A program made the translations under genes and the position numbers. A stretch of 64,000 bases of DNA. Origin: Lamellibrachia satsuma (taxonomy: Eukaryota; Annelida; Polychaeta; Sabellida; Siboglinidae). The stretch is from positions 10,387,001 through 10,451,000 of the forward strand of contig BSQZ01000010.1 in assembly GCA_033239005.1 (NCBI GenBank), written 5' to 3'. This document shows positions 1 through 13,064 of this stretch, one piece after another. Under the pieces are notes generated by a model that did not search any database, had not been told where the DNA came from, and was given only the letters and a program-made list of their open reading frames with translations. Within the stretch, counting starts at the first letter, position 1, and the number at the start of each line of letters is the position of its first letter.

Positions 1-1226
1 ATGTATCTTGGGAGTCTACCCGAGTCCAGGGATCATCCCTACCAAGGGCCTGGGGGAATGAAAGCTGACCAATTAAAAGGTTCATCACCTCGCCACAGGG
101 GGCCTCTGAACAATTAAAAGCATTAACCCTGCTATGGGAGCTGGCAGTACCCCTTATATTCCCTCACTGCAGGGGGTGTCTGACCAATTAGAAGCATTAT
201 CTCAGCAGTGGGATCTGGCAACAGGATCTGTCCAGCATTTTAAAATGCCTGGGGCATTAGTTCAAAACACTTCATTTTCGGCTGGCTGGACACTCAGACA
301 AATGCAGACCCCAGGGTTCTCTGGTCATGTGGCCCCAGTCACATGATCATGATCAAGTAGCTAGCCCAGGACCGCAGTCCAGTCACTTGAAATATCCTGG
401 TCTTGAATCAAATTCTCAGGGTATCACAGCTGGCCCCAGAGAGATCAGGCCGGACTGTCCCATTTTATTGCCAAGATGAATAATAAATATGAAGCTTTTA
501 TTACATGAGTTTTTATGTTGTTCTCTCATAAAGACTTTGATCACTGTCAGTGAAAATGAAAGTTAACTTCTCAGCTAAATACATGTTTGCCAAACCACAC
601 CTTCTGACCGAGATTAATGCGCAATATCGAGATCACCTGTACCACACCAAAATGAGCTGGCTAGGTTGAGTTGCCATGTTGTGCCGCATGTACGAGCTGA
701 GACATGACATTAGCATGTTCATGGAACAGAAGGGTGCAGAAGTATTGGAATTCATAACCCCACATGGATTTGCGATTTTGCGCTTCTGGTTGACATCACG
801 GAACATCTCAGTCTGTTGAACAGGCAACTCCAGAGTAGAATTAATCAATGTAATCTTCCACTTCATCTCTACTTTGCTGACCAATTCACTGATCTCAGGG
901 TTCACAGCGGGGAGTGGAAGATGAAGATAAACTTTGTAAAATGCAAGAAATAAACGCAACAGATGGACACTTGGATGGTGTTCTGAGGGAGACAGAGGCT
1001 CCCAGGGAAATGTCTGCCGCCAAATGTGGGACACTTAGTGGCATAGCAACAGCACCAGGCATCAGTGTCACATTAGTAAAGTCCAACTGTTATTCAAAAT
1101 CAGATGTTGGTATTTGATGATAGTAACGGATCATATTTGATGATAGTAACAGATCATATTCAAGGGTGCGTTATTCACAACAGTACCGGTAGTCAATACA
1201 ACTGGTACACACAAAGGTATATATAC

Positions 1227-1228
<2 letters not shown>
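1..1228. other. No gene recognised
   Basis: AT-rich sequence with only short unconvincing reading frames on both strands. I see no domain, splice-linked exon or clear transposon end here. Confidence 0.5.

Positions 1229-1229
<1 letters not shown>

Positions 1230-1283
<54 letters not shown>
1230..1283. repeat. (TA)n microsatellite
   Basis: Uninterrupted TA dinucleotide run of about 54 bp. It generates spurious Tyr-Ile reading frames on both strands that are not genes. Confidence 0.95.
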
Positions 1284-1286
<3 letters not shown>

Positions 1287-1668
1287 ACCAGAGACCACAA
1301 AGATAATGGTGTGAGAGGGTGTGTGTATGTGCATGATTCATGTTTCACACTTGCCAGTGACAATGAGTCAGTAAGCACATGGTTCTAATGGCATGAAATT
1401 ATTATTCATTGGGCCAAAATGACACTGTGCATATGTGACAGTAGCGTATACAGTTGCAATAGGTGACAGACTGTCACCGACCTGTCATTTTCACATGCAA
1501 CTGGCCTCATCTGCTGTATTTATATTTACATCACAAATTGTATAAAATGGGAATTAGACAGACCAATAAATCATCGATAAAAAAGTTTCAACTTCAAATG
1601 AGAACATTTATCAATACATCTGTCTCTCTCTGTGTCTGTCTCCATCTGTCCCTCCCCCCTCTCTCTAT

Positions 1669-1671
<3 letters not shown>

Positions 1672-1708
<37 letters not shown>

Positions 1709-1713
1709 AATAC

Positions 1714-1780
<67 letters not shown>
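1672..1780. repeat. (TA)n microsatellite with interruption
   Basis: TA run broken by a short CA-containing segment near 1707-1720. It directly precedes a copy of the sequence that also flanks the next TA array. Confidence 0.95.
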
Positions 1781-2400
<620 letters not shown>

Positions 2401-2456
2401 GCATATACACGACAATGCCACAAGATTACAACACCACAACAAAATACCCAGTTTGG

Positions 2457-2704
2457 CAACCCTGACTCTATGCTCTCACAATTCCAGCAACCCTGACTCT
2501 ATGCTCTCACAATTCCAGCAACCCTGACTCTATGCTCTCACAATTCCAGCAACCCTGACTCTATGCTCTCACAATTCCAGCAACCCTGACTCTATGCTCT
2601 CACAATTCCAGCAACCCTGACTCTATGCTCTCACAATTCCAGCAACCCTGACTCTATACTCTCACAATTCCAGCAACCCTGACTCTATACTCTCACAATT
2701 CCAG
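2457..2704. repeat. 31-bp minisatellite, 8 copies
   Basis: Eight head-to-tail units of 31 bp, each starting CAACCCTGACTCTAT and ending CACAATTCCAG. Unit starts are 2457, 2488, 2519, 2550, 2581, 2612, 2643 and 2674. The last two share a G-to-A change (ATACT for ATGCT), and otherwise the units look identical, so the array expanded recently. Confidence 0.95.
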
Positions 2705-5490
2705 CAGCCCTGTGTTTGGTTCTAGCACCAGAAATCAGATAACAAAATATGTGACTTGCACTGATTACTTTCACTGATAGCTAAATATATACTCACCCTG
2801 GACTGTAGATTACTTCATAGACCATGTATTGGCGCACTAGTTCTGATGCGTCAGTGTTAAACAAGTGTTATACCACAACCCAGAAAGGTTCAGGCAGTGG
2901 TGTGCCTTTGCTCGATTCTGATATTAAATTAACCGTGCTGAATTAACTGAAACAGACTTTATCAATAACGTGTATACGTGATAACTAGTATTTGTGTGGT
3001 AATTTCTTTTATATGGTGGCCAATTAATGATGTGGCAACCTACAAAGGTCTGCAGATTTACACCAAGTCAAGGGGTCTTTTATTTATACAGGCAACATTT
3101 GTAAACAGAATAAATAAAAGGAAGAACGGTTGCAAAATATTAGGGAGAGAAGCAACATTTGGCATATTTATTTTTATTTATTGCCATTCATATTCAGGCA
3201 TCCCCATAAGTGTGACACACTGGTCTCACTGGGGACCCTGTGGGTAAAATAATTATACAGTGAAATAGTAACATACTTGGCATAATAACATAACTCATAA
3301 CTTGGCATTTTAATATTTATTAATGTAATTATGTGCAGCAGAGGTTGCCACACCAGAGTGTGGCTCTTGAGCCATACCAGACGATGTACAACACAGAGTG
3401 TGCAGCAGTGTCCTCCACAATCAGACAGGATGTACCTGTGTTTTGTTAGTTTGTTAAAAACAGATATTTTATATTTCCAATGCTACCTTGTGCTGAGGTT
3501 GGAGATTGATAAGTTGTTACAAATGCATCATTTTTATGGCTCAGCCCCTTATTGGTCCAGATTTGTAACCTGCATTTTTTTACTGGTGAAAACCCCAAAC
3601 TACTGTTATATATTAACATTGCTAACAGGAAGAACCATTTGTGGTTTAGCCCTGTGGGCATCCATGGCAACACCAACCACTGTTCTTGCCACTAGGGTTT
3701 CAATTATCATGTTACAATGACACACCTGTCTCACTTCTATCAGACTTCCTAGAGAACATAAAAATACCTCAGCACAGTTATTAATATTTATTATGAAAAA
3801 TGTTGTAACTTAATAAAGGTAAGTTCTTAGATAGCACGGTATCCAGTCCTTAGGACTGCTCAAAGCGCTTTACACTTCACCCCTGGCAGACCTGTTCATT
3901 CTAAGGCCATTTCAACTTCTTTGGGACCATAACATGTTTCATAACAGGTTTCTCTCAGACCATGATTGATTTATAGGCACCCTGTGGAACATTTCACTTC
4001 AAGGTGTATCTTTCTACTGACACGTATGACCCACTTGTGAGCCACACTGCAGGCAGTGAGTCACTTGTGTCAAATAGTCAGTCAGTCAACCTTATCGCAG
4101 TTTGTGTATGTGGCATTCAACATGAAACAAGTTCCATTTCATGCAGAATCACTCAGCCATGGCACAGTGTACCTGTGTGAGTCAGCCACCATAAGAGTAC
4201 ACTTAGAAGGGATGATTTCAAAGCACTGATGTATAACACTAAAACCAATGTCATTTCACATCAGACCCACTCCATGTATATGAAACTTTAAATCACACCG
4301 ATCTGTGTGCAACTTTGGTGATTTCGTACTCACCAGGTGGCACTTCAGCTTTCATAATGCAAAAATAGTCAGAATCCTTATAACTGTGATCAGACAATAA
4401 ACAAGGTCTTTGTAAAACATAATAAAAAATAATAAAAGAAAACTCATTTTGCAGCGTCATGTCAATGTGTTTTGAGACCCTCCCTGAGAGAGTGGAGCAG
4501 TGGAAACTCATTGAACAGCTTCGTGTCAAGAGGAAGTTAATTTACTTACTCACTGCCACTCAACTATGCTAAACTATTAGTTACAATCTTCATATATGCA
4601 ACATCCCTGTTATTACCGGTACTTATCGAAACCGTCAAATACGATAACAATAATAATAATAATACTAATAAAAAGTGTATTCACAATAAACCGTTAAAAT
4701 ATACATTCTATCATCCTACGGGTAGTGAGTTTAAAACGTACAGATATACAGGTAAATATAGTACCACTTAATAATATTAAATCATTATGTACCTTATATC
4801 CTCTGACACAATCTTGTTCTATGGAAATGCAAACTGTGGTTTAATACACACCATTTATGTCTGGTACTTCGTGCCCGGGTGTTGCACGAAAGGCCCACAC
4901 AAGGTCCTGGGGCAAGGTAGGACTCCACTGCGTTGCTGGAGGGTGGGATTCTAATTGTGTTTTTATACATATTTCAGTAAAATGTCTACAATTATGTCAC
5001 GTGTTTCTGTATACCACCAGTTGGCATTAGGCCTATAGCACAGTTTTGGTACACCTTGCTTATACATATTATGTAGTTAGTGTTGGTTGTCCAACGGTAA
5101 GTCCAGATGATAATTGGTCTGCTTTGCATACACTTGTACATTTACAGTAATTTCAGTACAATCAGCACTATACAGGTGTGAGCACTCGATAGTCCAATAA
5201 ATTTATTCATGGATTGCCATGTTAAAGACATACTACTGTCTTTTCTTTGTTGACATAAATCAAACCAGGTACTTCAGCTATAATTACATACAATTCGTAA
5301 CAGGTGAATTCTTTAGACAACAGCACAGGAACCTAAAATGGTCTCACTAGTTCTGTCTATATTATATCTTGGTTTAGATTATATCTTTGTCGCTGTGCTC
5401 CATCTTCCCAGCAGCCTTCAGTTCTTCTTCCCTGGCTCATCTACATGTTGTTTTGGTCTGCCCTTTTTCTTCTTCCCTTCTGTGATCCAA
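2705..5490. other. No gene recognised
   Basis: Intergenic AT-rich sequence. A patch near 3830-3960 containing CTCAAAGCGCTTTACAC resembles sequence common in dispersed invertebrate SINE-like repeats, but I could not define its ends. A 129-codon reading frame at 3331-3720 shows no recognisable domain and is probably chance. Confidence 0.4.
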
Positions 5491-5494
5491 ATGA

Positions 5495-5966
5495 ATGCTG
5501 CTTTCACTGACCAGCAGGTCATTGGCCATTCTGGAGACATGTTCACACCATTTCCATCTTCTCCTCTTCTGGAAGATGTAAATGAGTCTGATATTGGAGA
5601 TGGTCCCAGGCCAGGACTCCTTAAGCAGGTGTTGTGGAACCTGGCATGTTTGCTAGTATCTTGGCATTACCCTGCTGTGTCGTGCGCCCACACCCTGAGT
5701 CGTAGAGGAACATGGAGACAACACTGTTCTGGTAGATTCTGAGTTTTGTTTTATGAAGTACTCTGAGGATTGCCATAGGGGTTGTAGCTTTTCAAATACA
5801 AACCTGCCTTTACCCAGTTATTTTCTCGTGTCCTCTTCTGCACCTCTTTGAACACTGGTGATGCTGCCCAGGTATGAGAACTTGTTGACATAAGGTACTC
5901 CAGTTTATGTTTGCTGATCGTGATGGGTTGCTGTGTTAAGGTGCTGTTTGTCAACACATTTGTCAA
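5495..5966 (-). pseudogene. LINE reverse-transcriptase C-terminal remnant
   Basis: Reading the minus strand in shifting frames gives a string typical of animal non-LTR retrotransposon polyproteins: a Y-L-G-S 'tyrosine-leucine-glycine' block near 5870-5900, then a GGAEEDTREKLGKGR-like block, then a LYDSGCG segment near 5690 matching the family's LYGSECW motif. Frames change several times and stops interrupt it, so it is dead. Clade is uncertain; an RTE-like or related endonuclease-RT element is likely. A clean 71-codon minus-strand frame at 5751-5966 covers part of the remnant. Confidence 0.65.
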
Positions 5967-6989
5967 CTTTGCATTAATGGTAACACATTATGGTAAGTAT
6001 TGACACAGAACTATCCCAACATGTCTACTGTTATAAATAGATCTTCATGGTTCAAACACTTTAGCATGATTAATGGAATCGTCTTGTGAACAGAGAGGTG
6101 CAGGGATAAAATAATGCTAATACAGGTATATAGGCATTTCACCAAAACTGGGCATAAGTTACTGGCTAACTTTGCACCTGGCATATGATAATTCATCTGG
6201 AAATGTATGTGCAAGATGACAGCAACTCAAATTGTCCCAGTTCACTGAACTGTAAAACTGTTGCTGAATACCTGGCCATACACAGACCTGTATGCAAGTA
6301 TGTACAACACAGCTGGAACACAGTGACAGAATGCTTTCTGGAGAAGTTGAGTTGTAAACAAACCTAGATGGCAAATAAGTGAAATATAAGAACAAAGATG
6401 GCCTGAGTTCTCTGGTAAAAATACCATATCATTATTAAAACTACAGAACAGCATCCAATATCCATGTATTTGACTTTCAGTAGAAAAACAAACAATTAAC
6501 TATCTCACGTATGTAACAGTCACAATGGTAGTGAATTAATGACAATACAATTTGAAGTATTTTTAGATAAAATATATATGCATGTTACCTTTGTCTGAGA
6601 AAATCCTCAAAATCTTTACACATCTGTCGGCCATCTTTCAGTTTCTTTACCAAGACTTCAAATCCTGTGGACCCTTTGAAATCACTGTCCTGTAACATCA
6701 TCAATACATGTTCTCAATTGTGATATGTATTTATGCTAAACACAGATACTGTATTCGACCAAATGTGTACAGTACACTTGACAAAAATTGGGCCATGGAA
6801 AAAATTCTTCTTATGAGCGTATAACAAAAGTTGTTTCCATAGACAATAAGGTAACTGTTTAATACTAGTGAATCATAGTGATGTCATTTGGTGACTCATG
6901 TAGAACAACTGAAAAGTGGTGCCAACTGTTTAACACCCGATGATGACGCTTTTCAGTTGTTCCACAAACAGGAGTTCCTCTGGTTAGAT

Positions 6990-7262
6990 AACAAGAAAAG
7001 GAACTCTTTGGTTTTCCCAGTAGTAATGTATGGATGCCAGTCGTGGACCATGAAACAGAGTAAAGGAAACAAATTTGCAGCTTCGAAATGTGTTGCTGGA
7101 GGAGGATGTTATGAATTCCATTGACAGCTGAGAGAATGACCAAGTCTGTCCTTGAAGAAATCAATCAGACCCTCCCACTACATTCACTAATCACGAACCA
7201 GAAGCAGTCATACTTTGGGCACATAGAAGACAACAGGTTGGAAAAGCCGATAGAAGTTCAAT
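6990..7262 (+). pseudogene. LINE polyprotein 3' fragment
   Basis: The plus strand encodes VMYGCQSWTMKQ followed, in other frames, by sequence matching the W-C-W-R-R-M-L block and a SYFGHI-like tail found at the C-terminus of many animal endonuclease-reverse transcriptases. Two or more frameshifts separate the blocks. It lies about 1 kb from the opposite-strand LINE remnant and is probably an independent insertion. Confidence 0.65.
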
Positions 7263-7671
7263 GTTTTTTCATGTCATGTATAAAATGCTAATCTAATCAG
7301 TTATTAATTCAATACATCATTGCTTATGGTGGTTTGTATCAATTCAAGTCACTTGTTATCAGAGTATGGGTCAATTACATTACCAGTATACCAATTCTAC
7401 TAACTACACAGCAATTACAGCATATAAATTCTAATTCCACCTCAAAAGCACAAATTCTAATTATCAATTCCATATCAAAATAAAATAATGACAATTTGAG
7501 TCAAGACACATACTGACCTCACGACAATACTAAGTGGTGTTCTGGCCCTTGGAAGAATATAATATCTACACTTTAATATTGACATCAATATAGTACTACA
7601 AGCATCCACATGGACACAAGTTGTTATAATTCTTGTAACCATCATAGTTCTTTTCAGGCTGTCTCAAAGAT

Positions 7672-8738
7672 ATGGCGAACAGGCCTGGGGTCTATTACAC
7701 TGCAATGTAATAAAAAAACTATTACTATTACTTAGTTTCCTTTCTATTACCATTGCTATTACTATTACATGCTGAAGACAATGTAATTTATTACTATTAC
7801 TTTTCAAGCTGTTACTATTACTATTACATTTTTCATCGGAACTATTTTCTTTCGATTAAACATTTAACATACTTAATCACTTACATAGATTCAAATTAAC
7901 TGATGGGTGTACAATTAATTAAATTACAATTAACTCATAAATGTCCATATTAATTTAACCTCACACAATTCCAGTCGGATGTAGAAGTTTCATATATTCA
8001 TGTAAATGAAACAGAAAAGCAATGTCACTGTCACATAACACAGTCTGATTATCTCATAGTCCACCCCTACTGCTCCGCTGCTGCTTGGTGGACTGTTAAT
8101 TATTGGCTCAAGGATAAGATGTTTTCACACTTTTGGTCAATAGTGTGCAAGCCAGCTACCAACCGAGAAAAACTCAGAAAAGTTGGTATAAGCCCCTGGA
8201 TTTTGTTCAGCTGGCAGCTAGAGTTGGGGGATGGTAATTATCAATTGACTGATTCAGATGTTAAAGTCTGTTTAGTGCTGGAAGCCTGGAACCCTTATCC
8301 TGCTTCAATAAATGAATGAATAGGCTTGTGTGAAAAGGATATATGTCAGGTGGACCTGACTTCAAATGACCAATTATCCATGCAGTAATCACACTGTCAC
8401 AGAGTCTCCTGCTAACAGTGCTAAAGTTCATTGACTGTCATGATTCAGATAAACCATTTTATCACCACTGTTGGAAAATAAATAAATAAAACTGCATGTG
8501 AAAGACTGAACATGATGCTTGTCCAAGTCCCAGTTCATCAAAATACAGAATTTTTGGTCTGATTATTTTCAATGAAATTGATTTTTTTGTGTGACTGAAA
8601 TGTGCAATTGTAATAGCAAAGTAATATATCAATTACTATTACTTTGCTTTCTATTACTATTACATTGCATTCTGTTCCATCTATTACTATTACTTGAACA
8701 ATTGTAATTGTTACTATTACCCCAGGTCTGATGGTGAA
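7672..8738. mobile_element. Non-autonomous hAT-type element with 8-bp target duplication
   Basis: The element proper is 7680-8730 (1051 bp). It begins CAGGCCTGGGGT and ends with the inverted counterpart ACCCCAGGTCTG. It is flanked by ATGGCGAA (7672-7679) and ATGGTGAA (8731-8738), an 8-bp duplication with one mismatch, as expected for the hAT superfamily. Both subterminal regions (about 7710-7830 and 8615-8720) are full of TTACTATTAC-type simple repeats. I see no transposase coding, so it would depend on an element elsewhere. Confidence 0.8.
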
Positions 8739-9508
8739 ATGATGAAATCAGTTACATCATCATGGACCTCAAGAGTCAAGGGAAGTGACTCACATGGATT
8801 TATGGAACTACAAACAACTGAAAGCAGTTTTTAATTAATGAATATAAAGTATTGGGTCCAGTTCATGCAGCAAAATAATGGACTAGATAACTATACTGGA
8901 CTGCACCAATACGACAGTGACTAGAATCCAGCTTTTGTAAACAAAATTATTAATTTCTTTACATACCTGTACCAGATTCGTTTACTTATAATAAAGATTC
9001 CCTCACATTTAATTATTTTATCTGTACTTATTTATTTTAATAACTTTGCGGTTTGCGCATTAAGCTCATTTTCTGAGTCCAACGCATCTGCAATGGATAA
9101 TACATAACTAATATCCGATTTCACAGCCCAGTTAGTTTCTCTGCAATGAACATTTTGTTAATAAAAGTCTTGACATAAGAAATTATGCAAGCTTAATTCA
9201 CCTAAAAGATGTTTAATATTTACAAGTAATTAAGACTAACATACCTAGTTCTTGTGGTTTTAAGACATGTGAAAACATATTATGCTTAATATAATTACTT
9301 GTTTTATGTTACTGAATTTCTGTAACTGGTTGAATTTCTTTGTGTTTGTGAAAATGTGCTGTAATGCTGCTCAAATCAAATTTATTGTAACTCTTTACAA
9401 TACATACAAATCAAATAAAGGCAAATCCTATATAATAATGTAAAGAGAACAATAGGGGAAGAATATTGTATAATGTTATACTACTAAAGTCCAAAGAGCG
9501 CTGCTACA
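8739..9508. other. No gene recognised
   Basis: AT-rich intergenic sequence between two DNA transposons; nothing identifiable. Confidence 0.4.
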
Positions 9509-9791
9509 GCCACAACAGGATCCAGGACAAAACCCCACTCAGACAAAACCCCACTGGACAAAACCCCACTCGGACAAAACCCCACTGGACAAAACCCCAC
9601 AGGACAAACCCCCATTCGAACAAAACCCCACTCACTAATCAAAATTCTGGACAATACCTCACTCTGAAATTGTTTTTAAGAAATAGTAAAAATAATAAGA
9701 ATTTCTATAAAAATAATAATTAATTTTATGAATTAAAGTAAATATATTTCTGATTGCACTTCAAAGGAATGGTTTTGAAGTAAAATTTTTA

Positions 9792-10180
9792 GTGCTGTTC
9801 ACACTATCACTCTTCAAAGGTGGCTCCAGAACCACCATCTGTGAGGGTTGGAACAATGCCTTTTCCAAGTTGGTAGGATATGCTCACCCCACCATCTGGA
9901 GAGCCATTGACAGCATCCTGAAGGATCAGGCCCAGGTTGCCACTGCAATGCTATGTGATGAGCATGGTGAACCAGCCAAGCGTGTACAACGCCACACACT
10001 TAAGCTCATGGTGAACCACCAGCCAAGCGTGTACGCCGCCACACACTTAAGCTCATGGTGAACCACCAGCCAAGCATGTACGCTGCCACACACTTAAGCT
10101 CCAGACAAAGTTACACCCTCTCTGTACTGACCGTCGTGATGGTACCAAGTCAGTTCCAGATACACTGAGGGGCATTGAAC
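9792..10180 (+). pseudogene. Mutator-like transposase C-terminal fragment
   Basis: The plus-strand frame from 9792 encodes EGWNNAFSKLVGYAHPTIW, which fits the (N/S)xxEGWNxxFxxLVGxxHPxxWxxI pattern at the end of animal MULE transposases, often paired with FLYWCH zinc fingers. A further family-like block (LCTDRRDGTKS) lies near 10115-10150 in another frame. A 44/47/47-bp tandem triplication at 9963-10100 interrupts the coding. The catalytic DDE core is absent, so this is a nonfunctional remnant. The methionine at 9792 is unlikely to be a native start. Confidence 0.65.
9963..10100. repeat. Tandem triplication, 44/47/47 bp
   Basis: Three consecutive copies starting CATGGTGAACC and ending ACACACTTAAGCT, at 9963, 10007 and 10054. 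The first copy lacks 3 bp. They lie inside the transposase remnant. Confidence 0.85.
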
Positions 10181-10549
10181 ATTGTGTGAGATGGAAGTAG
10201 AGACTAGAGATTGTTCTGTTGTTATATTTTCTATATTGAGTACACTGAATATGTGGATACTGAATACACGATTACAAAGCAAAAAAGAAAAAAAACTTAG
10301 TTGTCTTTGAATATGAGTGAAGTGGGTTTTTGTCCAAGTGGGCTATCTACTGAGTGGGGTTTTGTCCGTTTACCGCCACAACAGGGTACCACCACAATAC
10401 TGTCACTGGCCCGGGGGGATGGTGCTGTTTTCGAGAAGGGAAATGTATGTTAATCTTCTTCTTGCTTCTGTCAAGGACTGGGCTCCTTAAGAGCACTGTA
10501 AGTCCTGCTGTGTGTTTCTACATGTCATCTACACTGCCTGCTTAGTGCA

Positions 10550-10868
10550 TCTCACGCTTCATGAATCGGTGGGTCAGAGATAGAGACCACCACTCCTTGA
10601 GTCCATGTTACACATTTACCCCCTGTGTGGGATCTTTTACTTCCCCTGGCATAGACACCAGGTAGAAGGGACCAACGACTTTTAGTGTTTCTTCCGAAAG
10701 TCACGGGCAAAGTGGGGTGAACGAAATTGCCCAGGTTTTGAAACAGCAGCAGGTGGGTTTGAACCCCGGTCCCCTCGACTGAAAAGTCAAACACTCTACC
10801 ACAGGTGGTTTTGAACCATGGCCCGCCAAACGAAAGTCAGTTGCTCAACCACGCAACCACCGCGCCCC
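10550..10868 (-). repeat. tRNA-derived SINE with two tRNA-like heads
   Basis: On the minus strand the element starts at 10868 with GGGGCGCGGTGGTTGCGTGG, contains an A-box-like TGGTTGAGCAAC and a B-box-like GGTTCAAAACC (10807-10817). It is followed at once by a second truncated tRNA-like module whose B-box-like sequence is GGTTCAAACCC (10755-10765). The body runs to about 10550. The heads are pol III promoter relics rather than a functional tRNA gene: no full cloverleaf is evident. It may be a dimeric SINE or one SINE inserted at the head of another. Confidence 0.7.
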
Positions 10869-11124
10869 AATCAACTTTTTTATAAATTGACAAAAGCAGA
10901 GAGTAGCAATAAAGTGTCAAACGTTTTAATAATATTATAATGACTCAATGATGTTACAATCTCAAACAAATGATTAGTTTGAGATTACGGAATGAAAGCG
11001 GACGCTGTAGAATTTTGCCATCAAACGCTGTAAACAGACTGGGTCTCACCTTCCGGCAATCACTAATAATGACCCGGTTTTCACGCATGTGGAAGCTGCC
11101 AACCTCCTCTGGGACTAAGAGGGT

Positions 11125-11480
11125 CATGTCTCAATTAAACTTTCTGGTGTGTTACAGACGAATATAAGACATAGTAAGTTTGGATATTGGAAGTTTTAAA
11201 AAATTCACACGATCTAACATAAGTGCATTTGAGCAGGTACACTACCATGTTTATTGGTGGAAGCTGTTGAGTGAAATGGTGGACTTTTAGATGATTACAT
11301 CGCACATACAGGCATATTACAAGAGTTAGAAATGTCTAATTTTGACAAAACTTGACCAGCATGTCAGTGGGATGATGACAGCGGCTGGTAAAAACTTTAA
11401 ATAATTTTCGATGGTCACATTTTCTTATAATTATGCAAAACATTAATATGGCCACCAATGGGAAATGTAACTGTAGGCAG
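11125..11480 (+). repeat. Dispersed repeat family, copy A
   Basis: From the CTCAATTAAACTTTCTGGTG start to the GGAAATGTAACTGTAGGC end it matches copy B at 13065-13490, and the inverse of copy C at 59045-59455. Relative to B and C it lacks roughly 110 bp internally, next to the TCGCACATACAGGCATATTA segment. Class unknown; no coding seen. Confidence 0.75.
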
Positions 11481-13064
11481 AACCCAACTAAGCGGAAGTC
11501 ATGGTCACAGCATGGTTATAAAATGTTGATATGCTTATGTTTTGGTGGTTGTGTTAGCCTAATTGTGGACATTACAGTTAATTTAGATGAAATAATTAGT
11601 TATAATACATTTCTTAGAATTTTCAGAATTTGTAATTCCAATAGTATAATGACGGGTCATGTTTTTAAAAATAAATTATAATATAATAAATAATTAATAA
11701 AAATGGCTGCTAACCTGCCCCATGTTGTATGTGTTTGACTTAGAAAGAAAATTGTCAGTGTCAGGCTAGTTGATATTATATTATTATATATATTTTATTG
11801 ATTTCATCTAGTCAACAAGATCATTACTTATTAAGCACTGTTATTGTTTAAACTTTTAACCATCTCCTTTAGGAGGTGTCCTATAGCTGACCTACTATAT
11901 ATCAAAAATGTCAAATAAATGTACATTTTAATGCTGTGCTATAACGTTTCATGTGCATCATCTGATATGTTACGCAATTTGATGTTTAATAAGACATTTG
12001 ATTGTTAACAAGCACCATTTTTTATCTTCCATGCTTTCAAATTTTATGAAAGAGCTTGTGGTAAGCTAGTAGTTTAAAATAAGCACTTGTTTGTATAAAA
12101 AATAATCATTGTGTTTCATAAATGTCTATTCACAACATCTCAATACCCATTTCATGTTATGTGTAGTTCTTTGTAAGTGCTTGGACACAAGGAAATGAAG
12201 GAATGCAACCCTATCCGTAGCTAACCCCATCCCTGGCTATCCCCATCTCTAGCTAACCCTAACCCTGAAGTAGCTTGCAGAAGATATAACCATTCCCGTA
12301 GACACAGGTTGCTAGGAAAAGTTAACAGTTTGCTTGGAAAAGGCAGACAGCAGTAACAATCACGAATAGCCTGGTCCAGAGTGGATGCCAAAATGGAAAT
12401 TTTTTCAAAATTAGAGGGTATGGCACCAGTTTGTGAGGGAGCAGGTAGCTATTTTGCACTAGAACAGTCATTGGTAATATGTGGCCCAGTACATTGGTAA
12501 CACTGTGTAACAAATCTGGATAGAATAGTTTCATGCTGGCTATGTCACTGCCACTGGAAGCATTGCCTATCTCAGCATCTTCAAATCTGGCTGCAACGGG
12601 TATCTGGTCATGTGATACCCCTTTATGGTGGTGTATCCCAATCAAGCAGTACGCCTTATAATCTAATCACCTAGAAGCATTAAAGCAGTCACATAACCAA
12701 TACAATTTAGCAATTCTGACACATTGGAAATCACTCAAAATCCTGTTAAATGTGACAAATTGTCACTTTCCTGATAAAATTATACCATGTTTGGTTAAAA
12801 ATGAAGTAATTATATAAATATTAATTTGAAAATAAATTCATTGGGATATCTAGAGACAGTAAGCAGGTTTCATTGGCTTGCAATGCTCTGGAAATCTAGT
12901 ATGCATGATGTATGATTTATCAAGTGTCAAAATGGACCTATAATTAAATTATGTGACTGGTTTTCAGCTAATATTGTTCCATAATATGTCTACATATATA
13001 TTGTGCTGCAACTTGATTCAAATTTTGACACTTTCTCAGACAAAAGCTTCCCTATTTGGAGTAA
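11481..13064. other. No gene recognised
   Basis: AT-rich intergenic sequence. A short telomere-like stretch (CTAACCCTAACCCT) lies at about 12253-12266 within degenerate related units. Confidence 0.4.

Larger units (their letters stand above)
9509..10385 (+). mobile_element. Mutator-like element with 11-bp target duplication
   Basis: GCCACAACAGG occurs at 9509-9519 and 10375-10385, fitting a Mutator-type duplication (usually 9-11 bp). Inside it, the 18-bp sequence GGACAAAACCCCACTCAG at 9525-9542 is perfectly inverted at 10350-10367. The left end carries several further tandem variants of the ACAAAACCCCACT unit up to about 9635, and another copy lies inverted at about 10325-10337. The interior encodes a transposase-like fragment. 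At under 0.9 kb it is a deletion derivative. Confidence 0.75.

Noticed and set aside
2457..2704. CRISPR-like regular repeats
   Set aside because: Units are contiguous with no unique spacers, in a eukaryotic genome; it is a minisatellite.
5338..5742. 134-codon plus-strand frame with a hydrophobic, Phe-rich start
   Set aside because: It lies antisense to LINE coding over much of its length and begins in low-complexity T-rich sequence.
10807..10868. Functional tRNA gene
   Set aside because: Box-like motifs are present but no complete cloverleaf or anticodon stem could be drawn, and SINE body follows.
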